Source of the DNA: Siphonodentalium dalli
Taxonomy: Eukaryota > Mollusca > Scaphopoda > Gadilida > Siphonodentaliidae
Reading direction: 5' to 3'
NCBI GenBank assembly: GCA_032622095.1
Contig: CP136065.1
Span: 53,441,949 to 53,505,948 of the forward strand
DNA: 64,000 nt
Shown here: in pieces, positions 1 through 11,890 of the stretch
How positions within the stretch are numbered: position 1 is the stretch's first letter
Layout of the letters: each line of letters starts with the position of its first letter
Notes under the pieces: model-generated
What the model saw: only the letters and a program-made list of their open reading frames with translations
Database searches by the model: none
What the model was told of the DNA's origin: nothing
Position numbers and translations under genes: made by a program

Positions 1-79
1 ACAGTGTTCGGTGGACCCCTTTCACACAATGACCATACCATACAGCACATCAATAGCTCCTGGAAGTTTACTCAAACGT

Positions 80-323
80 ATTCGCTGTTCCTGCTCTAGT
101 GGAACAACATGCATGTACTTCCCGATGCACTTCATTCAGTTCCTATCAAGGTGGCACTAGCTGTTCTAATGTTTTTATTAGAGAACTCAATACAGAGATT
201 ACAGTGACATTAGAACAGCCAGTGTCACCTTGACAGGAACAGAATGAAGTGCATGGTAATTATGCACGCTTGCATCCACTGTGCTGAGAAGCACATGATG
301 TTCCAATAGAGCAGAAACAGAGA
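80..323. repeat. Fold-back (inverted) repeat
   Basis: Positions about 80-170 and 206-322 are imperfect reverse complements. Both arms contain a block reading TGCACTTCATTC on one strand and its complement on the other, together with the CTGTTCTAATGT/ACATTAGAACAG pair that brackets a loop of about 35 bases. No gene is visible here. It resembles a fold-back MITE remnant, but no clean target duplication was found. The arms are seen directly; the class is inferred. Confidence 0.6.
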
Positions 324-1677
324 ATAAGTCAGGTTTTATCCTCATGAGGATGAAACCTGACTTGCCTGATCGTGAACTTGAGTTTCTTGATTGGTACCTC
401 AAAGACTCTTGTTCGACACTGAATCTTTTATTCATTGATTTCCCATAGTTTAACGTTATAGAGGGACAGCAATAACCACTCTGTTTCCAATAACAAATGA
501 CCTCCATTTGTATCTACATAAACTCTGTTTTGTGATTACATTGTATTGTCAATATTTTTTCAGTGAAACAATGCGAAAGGCGATGTTATATTATATTCTG
601 TACGTTTTGTAACTATATGTCTGGAAAACTGTATTTATCTTTTGGTTCATTTTGACTATTATTTTCTCAATTGTATGTACTGTTTTGTTTTGTTGTTTGA
701 TTTGAATATGGTTTATGTTTTACACGCTGTTTTATTTAATTGACAAAAACATGAATATACTATGTTTTCACAAACCAAAGTTAAACACGAAATGGGTTCA
801 TTGTGTGTAATGCTACCAATTCTCTCTCTATTCAGATCATGTCCCCTAAGTGATATTACTTCATCTTCGCTTGCTTTTTTACTAAAACTTTGCAACAACT
901 GTCTGGTTTATGTATGATCTTACAACAAAATGTATGCCATGGGGAAATGGAATGCACATATCCTCTTGTCCATAATTGAAAAAAGCGCATCATAGATGAT
1001 TCTTTGAGATTCGGCCGCCATCTTGGATGCCATCTTTAAAATTGGAATTATCAAGGGTAAGATCATCATATCAACCTTGAAATTGTTGTGTAAATACCTA
1101 TTGTGATATTCTGGCGAGAAAAGCATTGAACCTGAGAATTTTAACTGCTCCCCAAAATCCAGGTTTATGGTCAGACTATTAAAAAAGAATTTCTACTTCC
1201 ACCCAAAATCCAGGTTTGGCTGCCGGGAAAATATCAATAATGACAGCTAAAAAACCTCTTATTTAATACACCCTATTCAATTTTCTTGAGTCATCAATGT
1301 GTTACTGAAGAATGGGGTGTATTTGTATGGCAATTGTCAGCGCATCCGCGCACAATCATACTTATATGTTAGATGCTAGTGTACGGCAAATTACAAATCA
1401 CAATATATTTACTATCGTGCGAAATGTCGCTGTCGCCTTCTAGAAAGAAACAACGTTGTAGCCCAGAAATCAACACATACTGTGTGTTTTTAAAATAATG
1501 GTCAACAAACGAGATAAACACAATCGACTGACTACATTTAAGATGAACTAACTAACTAATCCGACCCCCTAGTAGTTATTCGCTGCAATGAAATGTGCTG
1601 AAACGAAGTCAGGCCAGGTTTGTAAGGAGATCAATTTCTCCAGCTTATCTTGAAATTTATTTGATATCTATAATAAA
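324..1677. other. AT-rich non-coding flank with no recognised feature
   Basis: The stretch contains only short open frames with no recognisable domain. It shares no visible sequence with the three tandem units that begin around 1678, so it appears to be the single-copy left flank of the array. Confidence 0.5.
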
Positions 1678-2423
1678 CAAAAGGGGATAGGGCACTTTTT
1701 ACAATATCTCTTCATATTTGTTCAAAGAAAAATAATGTTGATTTCCTTTTCCAATAAATTTAGTTGTGATCATAACTTGTGAGCGTGAAAGATATTCATC
1801 TATACATAAATATTCATCTATATAAATATTGTATTCTATCAATTGTTTTATCATTCCTGCAGACATGGGAGTATGGATCCCCTTGTTTGATTCAAGGGGG
1901 TGTTCAGCAATGCGACTCTTTTGCAGTTGCATAACGGCCAGGCCCGCTGCATCCTGAACAAATGTCGGTTGTTTAAATTGGACATAGATGTAGATTGATG
2001 GGTTGTTCTTGCATTTATATGATTTACATAATTTTGCCACTCCACTGCGACTCATTTCACCATATGGACGACTGCGACCATAATTGTTGATAAAATAGTC
2101 CAAAATGCTGTGTTGTTGGAAGGGGTGGGGTAATCAACATGTTTTTTATACTATTCGCCGAAACTGCATAGGGCGTGAACAAACGTGCGCAGCTATCAAT
2201 AATTTAGCCAGCAATGGCCTTACTACATCATTCATTCACTTGGGTTATAATAATGGCCTTCCTATTTGCAATTCAGGCCAGTTATAAGATAACACCATGT
2301 CCACACCGTGAAGTCCACCCAAAGCGCCGATTACATCTACTGAGTGCATGTATAAATGGCACAAATTGCGAATTCATTCTTTCCAAAATGTCATCATTAG
2401 ATATCGCACCCGTAGTGGAGTCA

Positions 2424-2612
2424 GGGGCCTCGGTGGCTCAATCGGTTAGGGGTACAACTCGCCCTCCAGCGCTGGACTTTTGTCTCGAGATCGTTATCTG
2501 GTGGAGATGCCAGTTACTCCGATTTCCTTCGCCACTAAAACTGGTAATGTCGTGATATGGCCTTAGTTGCTGAAAGCGGCATTAAACCCCAATCATTCAA
2601 TCAATCAATCGT
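2424..2612 (+). repeat. tRNA-derived SINE, unit 1 copy
   Basis: The element starts with GGGGCCTCGGTGGCTCAATCG, where TGGCTCAATCGG resembles a Pol III A box. It ends in CATTAAACCCCAATCATTC followed by a short ATCA microsatellite. It lacks about 12 bases around CAATCCGTTTCG that are present in the unit 2 and 3 copies. The layout of a tRNA-like head, an unrelated body and a simple-repeat tail is that of a SINE. The tail resembles the conserved 3' domain of metazoan or molluscan SINEs, but the family name is not assigned. Confidence 0.7.
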
Positions 2613-2724
2613 ATTAGATTATGTTCAGGTGGAAATCGATACAACATGTGAGATATGCGGATTTAAAAATAAATACAAGTATAACCTGAAGATTCATAAA
2701 ACAAGACGTCATGGAATCCTGTGA
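2612..2724 (+). pseudogene. C2H2 zinc-finger exon fragment, unit 1 (early stop)
   Basis: The frame encodes one classical finger, CEICGFKNKYKYNLKIHK followed by TRRH (C-x2-C, then two spaced histidines). It directly follows the SINE. A TGA at 2722-2724 ends the frame where units 2 and 3 read serine and continue into a glutamine run. This suggests a decayed copy of an exon from a zinc-finger gene. No flanking exons were identified, so a functional gene is not supported. Confidence 0.5.
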
Positions 2725-2879
2725 TCAAGTGTGTTACAACAACAACAACAAAAACAACCAGATGAGACACAAGCTCAGAAAAACACAATGTGTGTGCGAT
2801 TTGTACATGATGGAATAATAATCGGCATATTCCAAGTGGAATCAATTTATATTTTTATGGTCGAAAAAGGGAGATAACT

Positions 2880-3375
2880 CCGTCAAAACAAAAATCAGAA
2901 GATCTGGACCACATTCAAAATTTACTAGAATAATGTGATGGATATTCCTGATGTCAAGTTTAGTTGGGATTAGTTGATATTAACTGGAATTATCTGGACA
3001 ACACGAACATAGAAAATTTATAGGTCTGATAAGGACTATAGCTCTAATAAAAATCATCTGACCGGAACGATATTGGAACATGACATCAACAATGTAATGA
3101 TTATTACTCGTACCAAGTTTCGTTCCGATCGGATATTATTCACCGGAGTTATTATCTGGACAACATGAACATAGCAATTTCTAAGTAAAAAAAGGGCCAT
3201 AAATCATAGAAGAAAAAATCATCGGACTGGAACCATGATTGAAATTGACCTCAATAATGTAATGTTCACTCCTCATACGAAAGTCTCGTTTCGATCGGAT
3301 ACACGAACGGACGCGCGAACGAACTGACGCTGTTCATTACAATAGTTCTCCGAAATTATCAGGGGGGGGGGGAAT
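2880..3375 (+). repeat. Three-monomer diverged array ending in poly-G, unit 1
   Basis: Three related monomers of about 150-160 bp follow one another. Each contains a version of AATCATCTGACCGGAACGAT, then a version of CATCAACAATGTAATG, then a Ts-rich TTTCG(T/A)TCCGATCGGAT block. The array stops at a run of about ten G residues near 3361. The same array follows the zinc-finger fragment in units 2 and 3. The repeat type is common in mollusc-like intergenic DNA (recollection, not a search), and its function is unknown. Confidence 0.65.
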
Positions 3376-3954
3376 AAACTTGAAAGTGAGGTTTTATCAC
3401 AAATAAATATGTTTTGCATTTTCACGTTCTAAAAATAAGTCACCATTGAATTGGCATACACGTGGTGTTCCAATGAGCTGGAAGGCAACAGAATGAAACA
3501 ACCGTCACCATAATGATGTGTAATGATATGAGCCAATTATTTGCCAACAATTGGCATATATTGTTTTGGGCTTGCAATATGCCGTACAGAAACAAAAGAT
3601 GTGAATTGCAATTTGCACGACAGTGCTCCTTCAATTCGCCGTATAGTTATGTCTTTCGCCCATAATTTTAATAAACAGCCGACAAACTCATGGCTATGTA
3701 AGTCATTGGGTGTGGACATTTCTTACGTCATGTGCATACCGGTAGCTATATGTAAACATACATATGTTTTAGATATAAGAAAATCGGTATTTATCAGACC
3801 AAGATGCAGACGATCCGTAGAATTTCACCTAATAATCGTGATTTCTGAGGACGTACTTTATATCCAGAATTTGTAGAAAGCATATTTTAGAAGTATAGAA
3901 TACTCTACTATTATGCAAAGGGATTTTATCTTCCTGATGTGTTCTGGTTTTTAA

Positions 3955-4448
3955 AGGCACGTGAGGCCTTAGTTGTCGAAAATATTCATATTTGTTCTAA
4001 TCACCGTAAACAGAAAAACATTAAAACGCATACAGTTTCGTTCATATATACCATGACCATCACGTAAACAGCATGTTATCATAAAGACCTACTATATTTT
4101 ACGTAAGCAAGAGCCTGATTGTGTTACAGAAGACAGCACAATGCTACTGGCTAATCACACACAAATGGCATAAACGCTCTTTATTAGTTCCATATAAGGA
4201 ATTCACCAACAAAGAACGCTCTTTATGTTTACCATCATAATATAAACAAACACCAGAAAAGTAACTTTTTATGCTTTTGTTTACATAACAATGGTCAAAC
4301 ATTTGACAATAACATACTGTTTATGCGATATTTCTTATTTGTATACGGACAAAGTCTGTCTACATTTTGATGTTCTTTCTGTTTGTGGCTGTTTTTGACG
4401 GGTGGAAATATTTTCACAGGATACCCACCGCCAAGGCCAACCGTACCT
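3955..4448 (+). mobile_element. TTAA MITE copy A
   Basis: This is a 494 bp element with imperfect inverted ends, AGGCACGTGAGGCCTTA on the left and the complement of AGGTACGGTTGGCCTTGG on the right. It is flanked by TTAA at 3951-3954 and 4449-4452. The paralogous site in unit 2 (about 20171-20183) reads GGTTTTTAACAATCACG without the element, so the insertion and its TTAA duplication can be read directly. TTAA target use is typical of piggyBac-type transposases. No coding capacity is present, so it is non-autonomous. Confidence 0.9.
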
Positions 4449-5129
4449 TTAACAATCACGAATATTCGGTAAAACATATCGGCATATTGTGTAAACAAAT
4501 TAAATTTTCCTGCATAATTTTCTGTGTCGGATATACACAGTGAAAACATACCGATGAGAGTGACCAATTCAGCAGTATGCTACACAGCTCTTTATAGGTT
4601 GAGGCTTTATGATGAATGTGCCGCTTTAAAAATATCCACGACGACGGGATCCGAAACTAATATACCACAATGCGCTTACACTTTATCCCGGGTGCATCAT
4701 CATTTTACAACTTTAGTGCTATCGTGATATTTGTTATTTATAATGTAGCCTGTGCAGTACTCTTACTAATTTCAGCGTTTGGCCATCTACACGCATCGTT
4801 AATTACTCCCATTCACCGAATCAATGATGACCTTAAGACCTTAGTAATATGTAATGATCAGCATTACGAGCCAATAATAATCAAAACAAATTCATAATAT
4901 GTAAGTATTATTATCTTCGCTAACGCCAATCGTGTATTTTACATTTGTGCGCAAACATTAATAATTTCACATAAGCCGTTGCGGTCTGACGTTCTAGTTG
5001 GTTTTTATACGAGCGAAAATCTGTCAAGTTTTATTGCGTTTCAAAGAACCGTGTTTCTTCAAAATAGTTTATTTATTACGTCGTGTATTTTGCTTTATGT
5101 TGTGCTTCGTGCCTTTGTGAGTCTTCGTC

Positions 5130-6472
5130 ATGGGCTGTATGTTTTCCAAAGTTTGTAAGAATAAGGAATCTGATGGAGATTATTATGGATGCTGTCATAA
5201 GAAGCTTAAAAGAAAGCCGCATATACCGAAACTGGACCTGAGTTTTGTCAACGAGAAAGACCAAATTGTTTCGGAAGATGTTCCACATATGTCAACATGG
5301 ACAGGATTGACCCCCATTGTGGAGATTTCCGATGAGTTTTCCGACAGCGGATCAAGTGTTTTGTCCATGCCGGAAAGTACACTAGAGAAAGAGAAGTTGG
5401 AAGAAAAGAGGCAAAAGAATTTGTTACGCCGACTTTCGAAAATTTTGAAACTCCATCAACAGTTCCCCCAAGTGGGCATTCTTCCCAAACAACAGATACT
5501 GATTCTTTTGCTGAAACCCCATCACTTGTTATCCCGGTAGAAATTGAATCGGACTTTTCTATAAAATCACTGGACATGGCCGATTCAGAAAGAATCAACC
5601 GCCCAACAGCAAATCTTCTTTTGTACACAGAATGTGAGGCCTACTCCAACCCGACTGAAATGCCAGAACTTACACCGAACATATGTCCACCAGTTCTGAG
5701 CGCTGTCACGTCAGATGTAAGGGCGTCCGTGGCCAACATGCAGCTTAATGATCAATATGTCGTTCGACATCGGGATATGATTCACGTTGGCGGTAGAGTT
5801 GCAGCAAATCGTGTGCGAAAGAGTGGTCCAAGACCTGAGCGATTAACTGATGGTCAGAAACCCGCTGGATGTTCAGCAGCAAATGCATTGCCCGGACGGG
5901 ACTTTGCAAAACAGAAGGACGAACCTGAGTGTGAGAAGAGTGAGACCAAGATAGCAGAAGCTCGGGAAATTAAAGTAATACCAGCCCAAGATTGCGGATC
6001 TGATGACGGTAGCGACATGGCAAGTATTGGCTCATTATGGTCTGTTAGCTACCTATCACTTGATAACGCCGATCACGACCGCGAATTAGCAGTGAGGTCC
6101 AGATTGGATGTCACAGTCCCATCAGAGCGCTCCTCACGCGCAGAACACCACAGAGGCACCATATTCAAGAGCAGTATTATGACGACAGGATTGGGATGCA
6201 CAGTAGATGATGATATGACGCCGGTGAATAGCGCTGTCGTTCAAAAACGCAAACGGCCATCTGCAGCCAAAGGGCCTAGGCCACTACAACGCCATATCCC
6301 AATTGATTTCTTGGATCTGTCGCCAAACAATCCACACCAGAGCTCATCAGAAGAGTTTATTCTACTGGACAGAAATGCTTCTGCAGACATTGGAAAGAAG
6401 ATGGCAGCTGAGAGAGAAGCCCTTGATAGTTGGATTGCATGGCAAGGGGAGAAGGATCACAATAAAAAGTAA
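5130..6472 (+). pseudogene. Acylated MGC-type protein gene, unit 1 copy (frameshifted)
   Basis: The copy begins MGCMFSKVCK like its paralogues and ends in the same DHNKK. Around 5405-5413 the paralogues read GAAGAAAAAGAAGAAGC, while this copy has a net loss of four bases. The first 93 or so residues are followed by an out-of-frame tail stopping at 5540, and the correct frame then stays open to 6472. An internal ATG at 5576 could in principle start a C-terminal product of 298 residues, but without the lipid anchor. It also differs from units 2 and 3 by many missense changes. Function is unknown. It is a likely pseudogene unless the shift is an assembly error. Confidence 0.75.
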
Positions 6473-7142
6473 TTCCGGCAAAAATGTCGGGTGGATTGGG
6501 GTGGGGGCGTTGCAAGAAGATTGATAACTATAGTATTTTCGTGGCTATTATTGGACCGGATATGAACAAAATCCAGAAGATGATCTCCATTTCTAATATA
6601 TATTAATTAATTACTTAATTAGTGTATTGTTGCTGGTAATTAACAAGGAATTGACTTGATTGCATGTTTGTATAATATATAAGCTACTATGACGACTACA
6701 TGAATCTGTTGAACTTTGAATAACATTGAATAATGTGATATATTGACTTGGCACACAAAATCGCACTTTGATAAACGGCACCAATGGATGAGTACTATCC
6801 ACGAGACATTCACCGGAGCAATGAAAACGTACCCGGTAAATTCGTTGAAGACAACTGCAATTGATGTTTGTAAAAGGTGAGTATCCTAAATGTTGTGATA
6901 TAATGCATTTGCATGTCTCCGTGCAAGTGGCAACTATGCTATCCACGTATATCTGTTAAGCCTTATGTTCTTTGTATACAAGTATTAGGTATCAATGAAG
7001 TTGAATCGTCAACCCAAATACATGCATTCTCTTATATTATATTATAGTATATTATATGTGAGTTTCCCACAGGGAGCCTCATCTCAGGGTGTGGACAGTT
7101 TAGATGGACGTGCACAGAAAATACTTAATTGTTAATCTAGTA
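6473..7142. other. 3' flank of the unit 1 gene
   Basis: The sequence matches 22227-23397 and 37188-38356 in units 2 and 3, but lacks the MITE they carry: the empty site TCTGTTAAGCCTTATG lies at about 6954-6969. No coding feature is seen. AATAAA overlaps the last codons of the preceding gene and could act as a poly(A) signal. Confidence 0.6.
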
Positions 7143-7172
7143 TTTACCTGTATTTACCTGTATTCTTGAGCC

Positions 7173-10079
7173 TTATAAGCTTTCGCTTGTTGTGGCTAAT
7201 ACGTTAGTCCTTGATTTCAAATTTGTGTTGCGCATGTCATTGAAATCGTAGTGGAATTTATTTTCTTTGTCTCTCCATTGGTCATTAAGAATTGATTTAA
7301 ATTCATTGATCGTATTTGCCGAGACGCATATATCTGTTAGACCGTTCCATGAATTTATATTTCTCGCCACAAAATTGTTGCTTGTCCTTGTACTAGTGAA
7401 TAGTTCCTTTCTTAATTTTTTACTGTGCCCTCTTGTTCGACTCTCTTTATCCATTATCATTGGTAGATCAGCTTCATCATATCCTTCTATTATCTTGAAA
7501 ATTTGGATCATGTCACATCGTTCTCTCCTATACTCTAGTGTTGGAATGCCTAGTTTCCTTATCCTTTCTTCGTACTGCATGCCCCTCAAGCTTTCGACTA
7601 TTCTCGTAGCTCGTCTCTGTACGCTTTCTATCATGGTTTTGTATTTCTTATAGTGTGGGTTCCAAATGGATGATCCGTATTCTAATACTGGTCGAACAAA
7701 AGATTTGTATAGTATTTTTAGCATCTCTTCATCCATGTAGCTGAAAGTTCTTTTTATTATACCTATTCTTTGATTGGCTCTTTGGACGCTCTTTGCAATA
7801 TGTGTTGAGAATTTCAAGTTGTTGTTAAAGATGACTCCTATGTCCTTTTCTTCCGTGGTTTCCTCTATTTCGTAATGTGACTCATTCTCTGTGATATTGT
7901 ATTTTTGTCCCGAGTTGCTTTTCCCTATATGCATCACTTTGCATTTTGCTGCGTTAAATCTCAATAACCATTTGTCGGACCAGTCGGATAGCTGGTCAAG
8001 GTCTCGCTGTAAATCTTCTGCATCTTCTTGATTATTGACATTTCTATACAGTTTGGTGTCATCGGCAAAAATCTTGACATTGCTCTTCACATTATTGGTG
8101 ATGTCATTGATGAAGATTAAAAACAATATCGGTCCTAGAACTTAGCCTTGAGGGATGCCACTAGTTACTTTTTTCTGTGATGAATATTTGTCAGATACTC
8201 TGACTGCCTGCTTCCTTCCTGATAAAAAATCCTTAATCCAGCTGTAAACCTCTCCTTTAATTCCGTAGTATGATAACTTTTTCATTAGCCTTCCATGTGG
8301 CACTGTGTCGAAGGCTTTCCTGAAGTCAAGGTATATTACATCAATATTGTTTTCATCCTCAAGTGCTCTGAACCAGTCATCTTGTACTTCAAGTAACTGT
8401 GTTACACATGATCTTTTAGCTCGAAACCCATGCTGTTCTTTATTGGATAAGTCGTTGGAGTCCATATGCTTAACCACTTCATCCCTAATGATCCTCTCCA
8501 TAACTTTACAGATAATGCTGGTCAGGCTAACTGGTCTGTAATTCCCAGGGTTGCTCTTTTTTCCCTTCTTGAAAATGGGTACAACTGTTGCATTTTTCCA
8601 GTCCTCAGGTATTTTTCCTTCCCTTAGGGTTTTGTTGAATAGTGTGCTGAGGGGGGTACTGAGTGATGTTGCTGCATGCCTCAATATTGCTGGGTGAATA
8701 TTGTCCTCGCCTGGGGATTTAGATGAATCCAACTTGAGTAGCTTTTTCTCAACTAAGTTAGGGGTCACTTCAATTTCGCTGAGCTCAATGTTGAATTCTT
8801 CGCCATCCATCTCAGGCGCCGGTTCGTCTTCTATGGTGTACACACTGGCAAAAAATGCGTTTAGGATTTCTGCTTTCTCCTGGTTTTCACTTATTGTTTC
8901 TCCAGATTGGTTTTCAAGATCTGCTATCCCGGTTTTAACTTTTGTCTTCTGTCTGACGTATGACCAGAATGATTTTTGGTCCGATTTGAAGTTTTGAATT
9001 AGTTTTTTCTCATAGTTCTTGTGGGCTTCTCGGCATAATTTGGTTGTCTTATTTCTTGAAGTTAAATACTTTTTGTAGTTATCTTCCGATTTGTACTTCA
9101 AGTATTTCTTCCATATTTTCTGTTTCTCTTTAACAGATGATAGTGCCTCTTTTGTCATCCATATTTTCTTTTTGGTTTTATTCTTGATCTTCCTTTTGGG
9201 TGTCACTTCTTCTGTTACGTTTCTTATGTTCTCTTTTATAAAATTCCATGCCTGATCAACATCCATCTCATTTATAAGCTCCCACTTCACCTCAATCATT
9301 TTTTCGTGAACTTCCATTGTGTCTAATTTATGGAATTGGAATATGTCGTTTTTCTTCTTCTCCTCTTCCTGCGAGTAGCATCTGAATTTTGTTATAAGTA
9401 CAAGGTGATCACTCTTGCCCACCGGTGGGAGATATTCTATTTCATCTATCATATTCTCTTCATTTGTTAGTATTAGGTCCAGCAAATTAGGATTTTGGCC
9501 TGTTCTGACCCGTGTTATTTCCTCAACATGTTGGTGTAGACCTGTATTGTTAATACTCTCGATGAACTTAAATGTGTCACTCTCTAAACTTAGATCTGTA
9601 CTTCTATTTTCCCAGTTGGTGGATGGGTAATTAAAATCTCCAATGAATAGTTTGTGGGTTTCATTCCGATTGGCCATTTCCTCCATTATTTTGTTCAATT
9701 TAGAGTTATTATCTCCATCGCTGTTCGGACTTCTATATATTGCTCCTAGCAACAGTCTATCATTTCCTCTCAGTTTAATTTGGCACCATACTGATTCCTC
9801 GTAATCTGATTTGTTGTTGATGGAGGTTGCGTGTAGCTTCTCTTTGACATATATGGTTGTGCCTCTTCCCTTTTCTAATGGTGTATGGAATATATTGTAC
9901 CCTTCGATAAAAAATTCTTGTATTTGGAGATTCCTCGCGTTTTTGGGTTTAACCTCTGTTAAAATCAAGATGTCAGGCATCTTTATTTCCATTAGTGTTT
10001 CGAGCTCTGCTCTTTTATTGATAAAAGAATCGATGTTGGTGTACATCACTGTCAGGTGCTGGTTAAAATTTAAAAACAT
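7173..10079 (-). pseudogene. LINE ORF2: endonuclease-reverse transcriptase, one in-frame stop
   Basis: The N-terminal third is an APE-type endonuclease: TNIDS near the start, TEVKP, GAIYRSPNS, GDFNYP and the SDH triad end. An RT follows, with KSPGEDNI, RPVSLTS, the YLDFRKAFDTVPH motif A and the IFADD catalytic box (F-A-D-D, the CR1-group form). A TAA at 8142-8144 interrupts the frame right after SGIPQG; the same frame then resumes and runs to 7173. The ATG at 10079 lies 20 bases after the ORF1 stop. It would be about 968 residues if uninterrupted, which is normal for the family. The single stop indicates a young copy that is inactive as sequenced. Confidence 0.9.
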
Positions 10080-10098
10080 TGGTGCGTTAAAATTCTTG

Positions 10099-10995
10099 TT
10101 ATGAGGGGGTCTCTGTATCTTCTTGAATTTTCACTATCTTGCCATTCTTGATGGCGTATAGTTTTTCTGTCTCATTTAGTTCTTTTAGTTCCTCCCGTAC
10201 TTTCTTTCTCTCCGCTCTTTGTTCTTCTGTCTGATCTCTCTGCACGCTAATGTTTTGAAGGCTCTTGTTTTTTGCTTCCTTGATCTTGTGCGCATTTGTC
10301 AGCAGTTTTTTTATATCTGTCCTGTCTTCGATTACTACCTTCAGAGGTGGTACATTGTTTGTTTCACTGATTTTTCCCAATCTGTAGATGTTCCGTATGT
10401 TCGGGGTGACTTCTGGTGCGACTTCTTTATAAATCTCCATCACTAAGTCTTTGTCATCTTGTTTTCTTTTTTGTGGATTCTTGTCTTTTGAGATAGGGAC
10501 TCCAAAAAGACAAACATTGTTCGCTCTGCTTCTTCTATCCTCCATTTCCCGGTATCTGTCGTCAAATTGTTGTTGGAATTTCTTCTCTATTTCTGATGAT
10601 ATTTCTTTGACTAAGTCTTCTTTTAACCCCGTCACCTCTTCTTTTACTTTGACACTCATTTTCTCCTCTACCTCTTTGACTTGCTGTTCAATTCTACCAA
10701 ATCTTACTTCATTGTCCAATTTCAAACTTGTAAGGGTTGTATTTATTTCTTTCAATGTTGGTAGAGATTTTTCATCTACTTTGCACACCCATCTGAAACT
10801 TGATTCCCCTGCTGCTGCCAATGCATCGTACACCGCTCTTGGAACCCTTGTACAGTTCAGGCACACCCAGCTTTCGCAAGTTTCGCACTGAAGGCTGTCT
10901 GCTTCATCTTCAAACATCTGCCGACAATATGGGCATTCCCATTTTTCTCCTTTACCCTTCTTCCCACGAAGGTTTCTTCTATCCTTTGGTGGCAT
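10099..10995 (-). CDS. LINE ORF1: PHD-like zinc finger plus coiled coil
   Basis: The product is 298 residues and starts at an ATG (10995). A basic N-terminus (MPPKDRRNLRGKKGKG) is followed by a Cys-rich PHD-like finger at about residues 20-70 (WECPYC, LQCETCESWVCLNC, then RWVC). A long charged heptad-type coiled coil spans about 90-155. A segment resembling an RNA-binding fold starts near RANNVCLFGVP at about 160. CR1-like ORF1 proteins with PHD fingers are known and are thought to bind element RNA in the RNP. The gene is intact and sits 20 bases upstream of ORF2. Confidence 0.85.
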   Translation of the reverse strand: MPPKDRRNLRGKKGKGEKWECPYCRQMFEDEADSLQCETCESWVCLNCTRVPRAVYDALAAAGESSFRWVCKVDEKSLPTLKEINTTLTSLKLDNEVRFGRIEQQVKEVEEKMSVKVKEEVTGLKEDLVKEISSEIEKKFQQQFDDRYREMEDRRSRANNVCLFGVPISKDKNPQKRKQDDKDLVMEIYKEVAPEVTPNIRNIYRLGKISETNNVPPLKVVIEDRTDIKKLLTNAHKIKEAKNKSLQNISVQRDQTEEQRAERKKVREELKELNETEKLYAIKNGKIVKIQEDTETPS

Positions 10996-11114
10996 GTTTT
11001 TATGCCTATTAGCACTTAATTATTGATAAGTTAAGAAAGTATTTATCCTATTCTTGTAAAGTTGCTAACTCCACATAAGTTAATCCATTACTTTGCATTT
11101 ATAAGAATTTGTCT

Positions 11115-11815
11115 AAGGGCAGTGAATACTGTTTTCACACCTCCCTATTATAAACACAGATTAGATACTTGGAATACATTATGCATTATCACTGTAGAAT
11201 TGCTCCAATCACAATACCCAATGTTTGTGGAACTTGAGTTTATATACTTCAGGCTTGAGTTTTATGTTTTATGTCATCTCTTGTCTGAAGACATCCTCTC
11301 CACTTATATTGGTATTTGAATATACGGTAGGAATTTATTGTATCGATATACTATTAACGTTTCGAAATGAATTTTATCCTCTACTTTGTGGCATGTAATT
11401 GAATTTTGTCTCAACTAATTGGTTGTCTGAGGGCAGTGATACTGTTATCACACTTCCCACTTAGTTATAATTCACATTACATGTAATTCCAATCATAGTA
11501 GTATGAATCATTTCCCAACGATATATCACAAATCTGTATACACAATGGTTTATTGCTTGAGAAGATTTTTCAACTTAGTGCAAATGTCAAGGGCAGTGAT
11601 ACTGTAATCACACTTCCCTAACTATGTGTGATTATCCTCTCAATTATATCCATTTGTGCCTTATACAATACATGTAATTCCATTCATATAGGATGATCCA
11701 TTTCTCAACAATATATCACAAATCTGTATAACACACTGATGGTTTATTGATTGAGTAGATTTTTCAACTTTATTAAAAAGTGTCTAAGGGCAGTGATACT
11801 GTAATCACACTTCCC
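11115..11815 (-). repeat. Four hairpin-forming repeats in the LINE spacer
   Basis: Four copies of a 29-31 base block lie at about 11115-11145, 11429-11458, 11589-11618 and 11786-11815. The core is GGGCAGTGATACTGTAATCA, followed by CACTTCCC. Each contains the stem GTGAT/ATCAC around a 6 base loop. They fill the non-coding gap between the SGNH and PHD ORFs, and similar flanking sequence recurs with them. They could act as RNA structures for internal initiation or packaging, but that is inference. Confidence 0.75.
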
Positions 11816-11890
11816 TAACTATGTTGTGTATCCTCTCAATTGTATCCATTTGTGTCTTATACATATTGCATTTTTGAATGTTTACATACC

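Noticed and set aside
1699-2103. A minus-strand frame with a CKSCKCKNN-like Cys cluster, also at 28584-28874
   Set aside because: The frame diverges by frameshift between the two units and the Cys cluster alone does not define a domain.
11115-11815. Regularly recurring blocks that could suggest a CRISPR-like array
   Set aside because: Spacing is irregular (160-314 bp), the blocks are imperfect, and they lie inside a eukaryotic LINE.
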